A stretch of 10,132 nucleotides of DNA from NCBI GenBank assembly GCA_964603905.1, contig CAZRWH010000039.1:1-10132 (forward strand). Reading direction: 5' to 3'. The stretch is from CAZRWH01 sp964603905 (GTDB lineage Bacteria > Patescibacteriota > Gracilibacteria > UBA1369 > UBA12470). The translations under genes were made by a program, and so were the position numbers. Shown in pieces: positions 1 to 6,396 of the stretch (positions are counted from its first letter, which is position 1; every line of letters starts with the position of its first letter). The notes below the pieces were generated by a model. The model did no database searches and was not told the origin of the DNA. It saw only the letters and a program-made list of their open reading frames with translations.

Positions 1-56
1 ATTTAGCGCAAGTATAAAGGCGTAACGTTTTTGCAAAGCATTTATGCTCGCTTGCG

Positions 57-162
57 GGTAAAACACCACCAGGAACATTAGATTTTTCTGTTAAGCGAAA
101 AAGTCATTTTGCCACAGGCAAAATACCATCAGTAATAATAAATTTTGGCGATAGGCGAAGGA
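57..162. repeat. Degenerate tandem repeat, two copies 60 bp apart
   Basis: Positions 57-102 and 117-162 align without gaps at 32 of 46 bases by my hand count. Many of the differences are C/T or A/G transitions. Each copy starts with a GGYAAAAYACCAYCAG-type segment and ends with a TWARGCGAA-type segment. A further partial tail (TTAGCGCAA, 3-11) suggests the array continues left of the window. Short hairpins sit between units: 106-113 pairs with 117-124 across a 3-base loop, and a weaker GCAA/TTGC hairpin lies at about 33-55. There is no open reading frame here. It is not a CRISPR array, because the copies are too diverged and the spacing is irregular. The function is unknown. Confidence 0.45.
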
Positions 163-200
163 ACGTGTCTCGACTAGTGAAAAAGCCTATCGACCAAAAT
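142..200 (-). terminator. Long inverted repeat downstream of the 206-1411 gene
   Basis: The left arm 142-156 pairs with the right arm 185-200 over 15 base pairs with one bulged base (A193), enclosing 28 bases. It lies just past the stop codon of the minus-strand gene. Read on the minus strand, the hairpin is followed by a T/A-rich stretch (TTTATTATTA), so it could act as that gene's terminator. The loop is longer than in a classical intrinsic terminator, so a structured RNA or a protein-bound dyad is also possible. A run of six C lies between the dyad and the stop codon. Confidence 0.4.
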
Positions 201-205
201 CCCCC

Positions 206-1411
206 CTAAGGCATGCGCGACTCACAATGATCAACAGCTTGATCCTTTACATCGTCATAAAAAGAGAATGAAGAAAGATCAACCTGCCATGGAACAGAGT
301 TATACTCGGTTTCCCAGATCTCTGCTGCGGTTTGGAAGTCGACGAACTCGATTTCTCCGTAAACTTCCCAATAAGGAAGAAGCTCTTTGATGATAGCCTC
401 CGCGCCTTCGAGAGTAGAGACAGTTACGCCATCTTTTGTGACAGTTTTTTGGTCTCTCATGTGAATTGATGCGGTATACATAAACCTGTCTCCGTCGGTT
501 GTCCCTGTTGGAAGCTCTCCATCACGGATTTTTTGAGCAAGTTCCTTGATGTATTGAGCCTCGGTCGAATAGATTTCTGCACCACTTGTTTGAGCATGAG
601 TAATCAGAAGTGTGTCATGCGGGTATCCTTCACCAATGTATACGATGTCATTTTCTGGATAGTGATTATAAAAATCATCTCCATCACCAGGTTTCCAAAC
701 TCCAGAAGTCCAATCATCAAAGTAATGTCCACCGATACCTGGATCAGATAGGACGAGCGGTTTCCACTTAGCATCTGGATAGATGTCTCCATGAACGAAT
801 CCATCAGGCATAAGTCCAATATTTTTATGCCAACTATCAAAATCCAAGAAGTCCAAATAGTCGCGTCCACATTTGATATAAATTGTTCCACCGATTACGT
901 TAGAAGGTGTTGCCCCAGCTTCCGAAATAACATGAGCGATATCAGCGTAATTATTGTTGTGAGCATGAGGATCTAACTGAGCACCAAGTGACTCCAGATA
1001 CTGCAAAACGTGCATTCCTCCGCTATCCTCCAGAAGTTCAGGGTCGTTTTCATATTTTGCCATCGCTTCAACAACCGGAAGATCAGTTTGCCAGTTCCAA
1101 TCGATGTTATATTGAGCCATGAGTTCGGCTCGGTCGATTAGATCTGTACGGTACTCAACATATTTTGGCTTTGTTTTTACCAAAGATTCCCAGGAATCTT
1201 CGTTGTGAGAGTAAAAAGTTACATAAATTTTGGCATCCCCATCATAAACAAGTTCCGGAAGTACATCCTCAACAGGAGAATCCTGTTCTACAGGTGTTGG
1301 AGGCGTATCGGTATCAGGTGTGTCGCTGCTATTCAAAGCAAAAAAGCTTGCTACTCCCACAATCGCAAGAGTAAGGACGGCAACAACAGGAATAAGGATT
1401 TTTTTATTCAT
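206..1411 (-). CDS. Membrane-anchored exported protein, possibly deacetylase-like
   Basis: The protein has 401 residues. Residues 1-27 (MNKKILIP then a hydrophobic run) form a signal anchor or uncleaved signal peptide, and no lipobox Cys is present. A Pro/Thr/Asp-rich linker follows (about 29-52), then an extracytoplasmic domain. In that domain, 'YVTFYSHNEDSW' (63-74), 'LGAQLDPHAHNNNYADIAHV' (142-161) and a late 'IEFVDFQTAAEIW' resemble the layout of NodB-like polysaccharide deacetylases. His149 and His151 would be candidate metal ligands, with other histidines at 229, 250, 272 and 317. The family assignment is inference; I could not confirm the canonical motifs. I chose the ATG at 1411 because the reading frame upstream is the antisense of a tRNA gene. 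No Shine-Dalgarno is seen; the start follows AATCAAAAAA. The stop is TAG. It stands alone on its strand. Confidence 0.7.
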   Translation of the reverse strand: MNKKILIPVVAVLTLAIVGVASFFALNSSDTPDTDTPPTPVEQDSPVEDVLPELVYDGDAKIYVTFYSHNEDSWESLVKTKPKYVEYRTDLIDRAELMAQYNIDWNWQTDLPVVEAMAKYENDPELLEDSGGMHVLQYLESLGAQLDPHAHNNNYADIAHVISEAGATPSNVIGGTIYIKCGRDYLDFLDFDSWHKNIGLMPDGFVHGDIYPDAKWKPLVLSDPGIGGHYFDDWTSGVWKPGDGDDFYNHYPENDIVYIGEGYPHDTLLITHAQTSGAEIYSTEAQYIKELAQKIRDGELPTGTTDGDRFMYTASIHMRDQKTVTKDGVTVSTLEGAEAIIKELLPYWEVYGEIEFVDFQTAAEIWETEYNSVPWQVDLSSFSFYDDVKDQAVDHCESRMP

Positions 1412-1443
1412 TTTTTTGATTTTTATAAAAAACATCACCAGAA

Positions 1444-1452
1444 AGCATATCA
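1444..1452 (-). promoter_or_regulatory. Possible extended -10 for the 206-1411 gene
   Basis: Read on the minus strand, TGATATGCT (1452 to 1444) is a TG-extended -10 candidate. It would place the transcript start near 1437, about 26 bases before the ATG. No good -35 is visible; only T-rich sequence lies at the expected distance. This is a weak call. Confidence 0.25.
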
Positions 1453-1479
1453 CAATTGGACGCTTACAAAAAAACTCTA

Positions 1480-1506
1480 TTGAATTCGAAAAGCGTTTTA
1501 TATAAA
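1480..1506 (+). promoter_or_regulatory. Candidate promoter of tRNA-Phe
   Basis: TTGAAT (1480-1485) followed after 15 bases by TATAAA (1501-1506) gives a plausible sigma-70-type promoter. An alternative -10, TAAACT (1503-1508), has the usual 17-base spacing. Transcription would start near 1513, giving a leader of about 15 bases before the tRNA. The 1412-1527 interval has no other gene and must also hold the divergent promoter of the minus-strand gene. Confidence 0.4.
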
Positions 1507-1527
1507 CTAGCGGAGCACAAACATAAT

Positions 1528-1602
1528 GCCGAGGTAGCTCAGTGGTAGAGCAGTGGATTGAAAATCCTCGTGTCGGTGGTTCAATTCCGCCCCTCGGCAC
1601 CA
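1528..1602 (+). tRNA. tRNA-Phe (anticodon GAA)
   Basis: A full cloverleaf can be folded. The acceptor stem is 1528-1534 with 1592-1598 (GCCGAGG/CCTCGGC). The D stem is 1537-1540 with 1548-1551. The anticodon stem is 1553-1557 with 1565-1569, and its loop TTGAAAA has GAA at 1560-1562. The variable loop is GTGTC. The T stem is 1575-1579 with 1587-1591, around loop TTCAATT. The discriminator is A1599 and CCA is encoded at 1600-1602. The anticodon stem has one T-T mismatch (1554/1568). It supplies phenylalanine for UUC/UUU codons. Confidence 0.97.
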
Positions 1603-1627
1603 CGATTCCAATATAAAACAAACACAA

Positions 1628-1656
1628 GGTCAATTCGTTATAATTGCCCCGTTTTT
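1628..1656 (+). promoter_or_regulatory. -10 box overlapping a small hairpin and T-run
   Basis: A perfect TATAAT lies at 1639-1644, 55 bases before the ATG at 1700, and could be the -10 of that gene. The -35 region (AAACAA) is poor. The same bases are part of a small dyad (CAATT 1631-1635 / AATTG 1642-1646, extended by GG/CC) followed by a T-run at 1652-1656. That could instead weakly terminate the tRNA transcript. Both readings may hold. Confidence 0.35.
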
Positions 1657-1699
1657 ATTATTTGGATAAGATCAATTCCTGTATTTTAAATAAATAAAA

Positions 1700-2689
1700 A
1701 TGGAAAAAATCAGACTTGCAGCAATTGAAGATTGCGATAACCAGGAAATAGTTAGCATGCTTCGAGATTCAAAACCTTTTGCAGAAGCATTTAACGCTCT
1801 TTTAGATTCAGTATACGCAGACGACGCAATGGTAGAGTACAGGCCTCAGCTTATGGCAGAAGCGACAACCAAAAACAGCCCATATCCTGAATGGAATATG
1901 GATAAAAGTAGTAGAGGTGAAAAAGCTTGGACAGAAGACGATATGCACGCATATCAGCTTAGAGAGTACCCACTGGCATTTGGTCCAGAAGAAGGAATAC
2001 CTGAGGAAATTCGTGTTATTGCAAAAATCAGAGCAGCAATCAAAAAAGTATGTGAAAGAGACCCAAGCGGAGGGCTAAAACTTGAAGCCGGAGAATTGCT
2101 GAGACGAACAGGTGATGGAGACCTAGGTATGAGATATTATTATGATGCACCTAAAGACCAAGGAACATTTATTGCAGACATGGATCCTTTTGAATTTGGA
2201 GAGAAAGAAGAAGTAGTGTTTAGTCCTGAAATGCAAGTCGCATCTGTGGAAGGAGTTAAAGATCGTGAATATGACGGATATTATGATACGGTCCTATTTT
2301 CATCTATCCGCAAAGGGCAATTGTGCCCTCAGGCATGGAACGCGTTATTAGAGGCGAATAACGATATTACAGAGGTTGCGGTTTTGACGGCTAATGTTGA
2401 TGAAGGGGAGGTAAGGGAGGGAATTATGGCTAATCCACAACTTAAGCTTTTGTTCGAAGCTAGAACTGATGCAGATGCACAAATGAAGCTTTATGAAAAA
2501 AGATACGAGTACAAAATAGATATACCTTCGTGTTTAGCTCGACTATCTGGACTTGCGAATGAAGAATTAGCATTGAAGTTTATCGCAGACGGGGGAATGC
2601 CTGGTTATTTGGTAGGTCGAAATGAAGAAGCTTTAGCTCGTATGCCAAAAGTGCGAGAAGCTTTTGAAAGCAGTGATAATTATTCTTAA
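1700..2689 (+). CDS. Hypothetical acidic protein, 329 aa
   Basis: I do not recognise this protein. It starts MEKIRLAAIEDCDNQEI and ends EAFESSDNYS, with stop TAA. It has no signal peptide or membrane segment, so it is probably cytoplasmic. It is rich in Glu/Asp and Ala and looks mostly helical, with likely short helices in the last 120 residues (for example LCPQAWNALLEA, ELALKFIADG, EEALARMPKVREAF). The middle contains a Gly/Asp-rich segment (GDGDLGMRYYYDAPKDQG). No catalytic motif is visible. The start ATG follows TTTAAATAAATAAAA, with no Shine-Dalgarno. It appears to be a single-gene unit with a TATAAT upstream and a hairpin downstream. Its codon use does not stand out from its neighbours by eye. 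Confidence 0.8.
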   Translation: MEKIRLAAIEDCDNQEIVSMLRDSKPFAEAFNALLDSVYADDAMVEYRPQLMAEATTKNSPYPEWNMDKSSRGEKAWTEDDMHAYQLREYPLAFGPEEGIPEEIRVIAKIRAAIKKVCERDPSGGLKLEAGELLRRTGDGDLGMRYYYDAPKDQGTFIADMDPFEFGEKEEVVFSPEMQVASVEGVKDREYDGYYDTVLFSSIRKGQLCPQAWNALLEANNDITEVAVLTANVDEGEVREGIMANPQLKLLFEARTDADAQMKLYEKRYEYKIDIPSCLARLSGLANEELALKFIADGGMPGYLVGRNEEALARMPKVREAFESSDNYS

Positions 2690-2713
2690 ATCTTGTCTCA
2701 GGTAAACCTGTGA

Positions 2714-2733
2714 GAAGGGAGCTGGCTCCCTTC
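2714..2733 (+). terminator. Hairpin after the 1700-2689 gene
   Basis: GAAGGGAG (2714-2721) pairs perfectly with CTCCCTTC (2726-2733) around a CTGG loop, 24 bases after the stop codon. No T-run follows, so it is not a textbook intrinsic terminator. It may act with Rho or stabilise the 3' end. CAGG at 2699-2702 could pair with CCTG either at 2707-2710 or at 2739-2742, so alternative folds around the hairpin exist. Confidence 0.45.
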
Positions 2734-2755
2734 CTTAACCTGTAAAATCGCGGGC

Positions 2756-2784
2756 TTGACAAAAACAGAAAAACAACGTACAAT
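2756..2784 (+). promoter_or_regulatory. Near-consensus sigma-70-type promoter
   Basis: TTGACA (2756-2761), a 17-base spacer rich in A, and TACAAT (2779-2784) match the consensus at 11 of 12 bases with ideal spacing. Transcription should begin near 2791, leaving a leader of about 20 bases to the ATG at 2811. This is the strongest promoter seen in the window and predicts good expression of the lipoprotein gene downstream. Confidence 0.8.
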
Positions 2785-2810
2785 CGCATTCTGTCAATAA
2801 CTACAATCAA

Positions 2811-3670
2811 ATGAACACACCCAAAACACTTGCGGCACTAGCGATTGCAACAGGAGTAGGATGTAACATGGATTACGAATTTATTGGAGACAAAAACGAT
2901 GTAAATCCCGGAGCAGAACAGTCAGAAACATATGAAGACACAGCGTACTTAGACGACACTGGATACATCGACGATACTGAAGCACCAGAAGACACGGGGC
3001 ATGAAGATCCAATTGATGAGGAAGGGGATGATATTCCTGATTATCCTTTCAGTAACGTTATTGACGCGTGTACTGGACTTGATGTGTCAGGATGTCCGGT
3101 TGAGCTTTCATCTGGTACTCAAGTCGCAGAATGTGTAGAAAAAGTTAATCACGAGGTTTCCTGGCTCATTTCCGAAATTGAATATGCGGCAAAAGACGCA
3201 TCAGGCGACTCTAGCATAACTATTGAAGACATCAGAAATGGGGAAGTGCCTGCAACTGTTACGGCAGAGTATCATGTTGACGAAAATTATGAGCACGGAT
3301 GGTTACTAATATCTTTTGGAGACAACGTTGAGATGCATGAGCGAGATTTATGGATGCCTTACGAAACAACATCTGTTAGAACGGTGCGATGTTATGCACA
3401 AAACGATGTCCTTGAAGATGGATCAGTAAAAGAACATTTGATTCAAAATTTCGTAAAACCGGCAAACGAAAACACCTCGAGCGCAAGTTTGTCGATCGCA
3501 GATTATGAAGATTATAGCAATGCAGTAAGCGTATACGGTGATAGCTATGATATTTCTGATTCAAGTCTATATGTTGAGCCAGCATATTACGAGCTACAAG
3601 ATGAAATCGACAACGTCCTTAATGCAGCACACGATCTGACTTCTGGAGGTATCTGGAATGGGGTTTATTA
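2811..3670 (+). CDS. Putative acidic lipoprotein, truncated by gap
   Basis: 286 residues are visible before the gap; the next codon is TAN, so it is Tyr or a stop. The N-terminus MNTPKTLAALAIATGVGC looks like a short lipoprotein signal with Cys18 as lipid site. The lipobox (G-V-G-C) is imperfect and only one Lys precedes the hydrophobic part. Residues 38-77 are a low-complexity Asp/Glu/Thr linker with repeated 'DDTGY' and 'EDTG' units. Four more Cys (87, 95, 108, 194) could form disulfides outside the membrane. Residues 129-140 (DASGDSSITIED) resemble an EF-hand-type calcium loop. The family is not recognised. The ATG follows CTACAATCAA, with no Shine-Dalgarno. It is driven by the promoter just upstream. 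Confidence 0.7.
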
Positions 3671-3770
3671 NNNNNNNNNNNNNNNNNNNNNNNNNNNNNN
3701 NNNNNNNNNNNNNNNNNNNNNNNNNNNNNNNNNNNNNNNNNNNNNNNNNNNNNNNNNNNNNNNNNNNNNN
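3671..3770. other. Assembly gap (100 N)
   Basis: Exactly 100 N, the usual placeholder for a gap of unknown size. It separates the 3' ends of two convergent genes, the plus-strand lipoprotein and the small minus-strand lipoprotein. Any reading frame through it is artificial. Confidence 0.98.
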
Positions 3771-3904
3771 GTCATTATCAGCTCAAGTCCGAGGCTGTGG
3801 ATTTGAGTTGTGTAAGATTCATAAAAACTCATTTCATCAACTTCAACTTGGCTAGTGCATCCTGATATCAAGATTAGGATAAGAGATGCTAGTATCTTTT
3901 TCAT
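3771..3904 (-). CDS. Small lipoprotein, C-terminus lost in gap
   Basis: The first 44 residues are visible. MKKILASLILILISGC is a classical lipoprotein signal: two Lys, a hydrophobic core and lipobox I-S-G-C with Cys16 as lipid site. The mature part begins TSQVEVDEMSFYESYTTQIH and gives no family. The rest lies in the gap. I chose the ATG at 3904 because it begins the signal peptide; an in-frame ATG upstream would overlap the oxidoreductase gene. It starts 10 bases after the oxidoreductase stop codon, so the two are very probably co-transcribed. The start is preceded by CCAACAAAAA, with no Shine-Dalgarno. Confidence 0.7.
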
Positions 3905-3914
3905 TTTTTGTTGG

Positions 3915-4610
3915 TTAAAAATTCCAAAAAACCTCATTTTTGACGTCATTTTCTGGGACACCGACTTCCAAAAAGTGGTCTTTTACATTGTCGATCATTG
4001 ACTTGTTTCCGCAAATATAAACTTGCAAATTTGAAGGGTCAAAATTGCTCAAATGATCTGTTACACGACCGGTTAATCCGGTCCATGATTCATCCTCTGG
4101 TTGAGAAAGTGTAAGTTTGAAATCGAAGTTAGGGTGCCGGCTCGCAATATCTTCAAAGTGCTCTTTCCAAAAAACGTCTTTGATATGCCGAACACCAAAA
4201 AGAAGAGTAACTTTGCGTCCATTCTCAAGCGCAGGCATGAGCATTGAATTCATTGGAGCAACGCCAGTTCCAGTTGCAACGAAAAGGACATCTTTTTCAG
4301 AAGTTTCATCAAGTATGAAATGTCCAAAAGGCCCTTTGCAATCAATCCAGTCACCCTCGTTGAGGTCGTCTAGATATTCACTTCCTCGTCCTCCTTCAAG
4401 AAGCTTGATGGCTAACTCAAAATTTCGTTCACCAGGTCGAGAAGCGATCGAATAAGCACGATTAGCAGCAGGATCTTTGTCGTCATCAACCTTTATCATT
4501 ACGAACTGTCCAGGTTTGAACTCAAAGAAGCTGTCAGGTGCAAAAACAAACCTAACAACGTCATGAGTAAGCTCTTCCCTGGAGACAAGTTTTGCTTTAA
4601 AGTCTTTCAT
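3915..4610 (-). CDS. Ferredoxin-NADP+ reductase-family FAD oxidoreductase
   Basis: This 231-residue flavoprotein should pass electrons between NAD(P)H and a partner such as ferredoxin or another carrier in the cytoplasm. The FAD-binding barrel shows FKPGQFVMI (31-39) and RAYSIAS (51-57), the R-x-Y-S motif. The NAD(P) domain shows GTGVAPM (114-120), FGVRHIKDVFW (138-148) and YICGN (198-202). The length fits a stand-alone reductase without a 2Fe-2S or other fused domain. The C-terminus ends in an aromatic FWNF. I prefer the start MKDFKAK at 4610, which matches where the family fold begins. An ATG 21 bases upstream (4631) is in frame and would share CATG with the aroD start. The electron partner is unknown. 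The stop is TAA. Confidence 0.88.
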   Translation of the reverse strand: MKDFKAKLVSREELTHDVVRFVFAPDSFFEFKPGQFVMIKVDDDKDPAANRAYSIASRPGERNFELAIKLLEGGRGSEYLDDLNEGDWIDCKGPFGHFILDETSEKDVLFVATGTGVAPMNSMLMPALENGRKVTLLFGVRHIKDVFWKEHFEDIASRHPNFDFKLTLSQPEDESWTGLTGRVTDHLSNFDPSNLQVYICGNKSMIDNVKDHFLEVGVPENDVKNEVFWNF

Positions 4611-4629
4611 AGCGAAACCAATTCTATAC

Positions 4630-5201
4630 ATGAAAGCACTTTATTGCCAGCCCCTCAGGGGAAAAACGGTTGCGGATATACGAAAAAAAGTCTCAAAAGA
4701 GGCTGATATTGTCGAAATTTGGTTGGATCATCTCGAAGACGATTTGGAAGATTTAAAAAAGATCAAAAAACCGCTTTTGTTCGTCTGCAAAGGCAAACGA
4801 GAAAAAGGCAAATTCACAGGATCTGAATCTGATAGAGTGCAAGTTTTGATCGACTCGCTAGAAGTCGCAGATTACGTGGATATCGATATCCGAACGGACA
4901 AAAAGTTAGTCAAAAAGCTTTTTTCAAAATGCAAAAGCACAAAGAAAATCCTCTCATATCACAACTTCGAAAAAACGCCTCAGAATCTCGCTCAAACCTA
5001 TAAAAAAATGCGAGCGCTCAAGCCGGATATCATCAAGTTTTCAACTTTTATTAAGGAGCCAAACGACATCGGAGAGCTTTTTAAATTAATAATTCGCGCA
5101 AGGGAAGACGGGCAATCAATTATCACTCTAGGAATGGGGGAGAACGGAAAAATCACAAGAATACTTGCGCCAAAGCTGGGGAACTACTTATACTATGCGC
5201 C
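4630..5201 (+). CDS. aroD: 3-dehydroquinate dehydratase, type I (partial)
   Basis: This enzyme dehydrates 3-dehydroquinate to 3-dehydroshikimate through a Schiff-base lysine, in the shikimate pathway to aromatic amino acids. 190 residues are visible, with Pro next; about 30-40 C-terminal residues are lost in the gap. By alignment from memory to the Salmonella enzyme, Glu29 (E46), Glu58 (E86), His111 in ILSYHNF (H143), Lys136 in DIIKFSTF (K170) and Arg177 in ITRI (R213) are present. Two substrate-site Arg differ: Trp31 replaces R48 (EIWLD) and Lys54 replaces R82. The Ser/Gln loop near the C-terminus lies in the gap. The start is divergent from the oxidoreductase with 19 bp between them, and no Shine-Dalgarno is present. 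No other shikimate gene is in the window. Confidence 0.9.
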
Positions 5202-5301
5202 NNNNNNNNNNNNNNNNNNNNNNNNNNNNNNNNNNNNNNNNNNNNNNNNNNNNNNNNNNNNNNNNNNNNNNNNNNNNNNNNNNNNNNNNNNNNNNNNNNN
5301 N
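5202..5301. other. Assembly gap (100 N)
   Basis: Exactly 100 N, a placeholder of unknown true length. It hides the end of aroD and everything upstream of ychF. The apparent aroD-ychF fusion frame across it is an artefact, since the two proteins are unrelated and each has normal ends. Confidence 0.98.
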
Positions 5302-6396
5302 ATGGGATTAAAAATCGGAATCGTCGGACTACCAAACGTCGGTAAATCAACACTTTTCAACGCACTAACAAGAACAAAAGGAGCGGAATCAGCCAACTAT
5401 CCGTTCTGTACAATAGAACCAAACGTCGGAATCGTAGAAGTTCCTGACACAAGAATCGACAAGCTTGCAGAGATCGTTAGCCCTAAAAAAACGATCCCAA
5501 CAATCATCGAATTCGTCGATATTGCAGGTCTCGTCGAAGGTGCGAGCAAAGGGGAAGGACTTGGAAATAAATTTTTGGCAAATATCAGAGAATGCGACGC
5601 GATTGCACAGGTCGTAAGAGCTTTTGAAGACACAAACATCACACACGTTCACGAAACAATCGACCCAAAACGAGACATCGAGGTAATCGAATCAGAACTG
5701 CTTCTTGCAGATCTACAAACAGTCGAAAACCGCCTAGCAAAAGCAAAGGCAGCCTCAAAAAGCGGAGACAAAGACGCAGTAAAATACGCAAATCTCGTCG
5801 AGCGCGTTTTCGAACACCTCAATGACGGCAAACTTGCATGCCACCTCGACCTAACACCGGAAGAATTCGTAGCACTTCGCGACCTACACATGCTCACAGC
5901 AAAGCCGATCATGTACATCGCAAACGTCCACGAAGACGAAGCGGCAACGGTATGTCACAACTCTTTACGAGACAAATTACAAGTTCACGAATCAGCAAAA
6001 ATCATCCCAATCTCAGCTCGAATCGAAGAAGAACTTGTCGGATTCACCCCAGAAGAAGCAAAAGAGTTCTTAAGCGACATGGGACTTGAAGAAACAGGTT
6101 TGAACTCACTAATTCGACACGCATACGATCTCCTAAACCTCCGAACATATTTCACGGCAGGAGTACAAGAAGTCCGCGCATGGACAATCCGTTCCGGAGA
6201 CAAAGCTCCACGAGCTGCAGGAGTAATCCACACAGACTTCGAAAAAGGATTCATCCGAGCCGAAGTAATTAACTACGACCACTACGTCGAGCACGGTGGC
6301 GAAACCGGAGCCAAAGAAAAAGGAGTTCTCCGCCTAGAAGGGAAGGATTACGAGGTTCAAGATGGTGATGTGATGCACTTTAGGTTTTCGAGTTAG
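5302..6396 (+). CDS. ychF: Redox-regulated ATPase YchF (OLA1 family)
   Basis: This 364-residue protein is full length for the family. YchF is a universal Obg-related P-loop protein that prefers ATP and binds ribosomes. The P-loop GLPNVGKST is at 9-17, and the switch II region DIAGL at 73-77 is followed by VEGASKGEGLGNKF. NVHE (208-211) takes the place of the usual NKxD guanine-specificity motif, which is the YchF hallmark. A helical coiled-coil insert lies at about 125-175, and the C-terminal TGS domain at about 281-362 (RTYFTAG to DVMHFRF). The ATG at 5302 is the first base after the gap and gives the family's normal N-terminus MGLKIGIVGLPNVGK. By eye it is rich in C-ending codons such as GTC and ATC. 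The stop TAG overlaps the stop of the convergent exchanger gene. Confidence 0.97.
   Translation: MGLKIGIVGLPNVGKSTLFNALTRTKGAESANYPFCTIEPNVGIVEVPDTRIDKLAEIVSPKKTIPTIIEFVDIAGLVEGASKGEGLGNKFLANIRECDAIAQVVRAFEDTNITHVHETIDPKRDIEVIESELLLADLQTVENRLAKAKAASKSGDKDAVKYANLVERVFEHLNDGKLACHLDLTPEEFVALRDLHMLTAKPIMYIANVHEDEAATVCHNSLRDKLQVHESAKIIPISARIEEELVGFTPEEAKEFLSDMGLEETGLNSLIRHAYDLLNLRTYFTAGVQEVRAWTIRSGDKAPRAAGVIHTDFEKGFIRAEVINYDHYVEHGGETGAKEKGVLRLEGKDYEVQDGDVMHFRFSS

Noticed and set aside
20..96. Integron attC-like site (GCGTAAC ... GTTAAGC)
   Set aside because: The right core fits GTTRRRY, but the left core has a mismatch and the inner sequence is not palindromic as attC requires.
1..205. CRISPR array
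   Set aside because: The copies share only about 70% identity, spacing is irregular, and no cas genes are present.
1412..1633. N-terminal extension of the 206-1411 gene
   Set aside because: It is the antisense translation of tRNA-Phe plus the intergenic region. The signal anchor begins at the ATG at 1411.
4630..6396. A 588-residue AroD-YchF fusion protein
   Set aside because: The frame only joins because 100 N were translated as X. Each protein has its own normal N-terminus and the gap is a placeholder.
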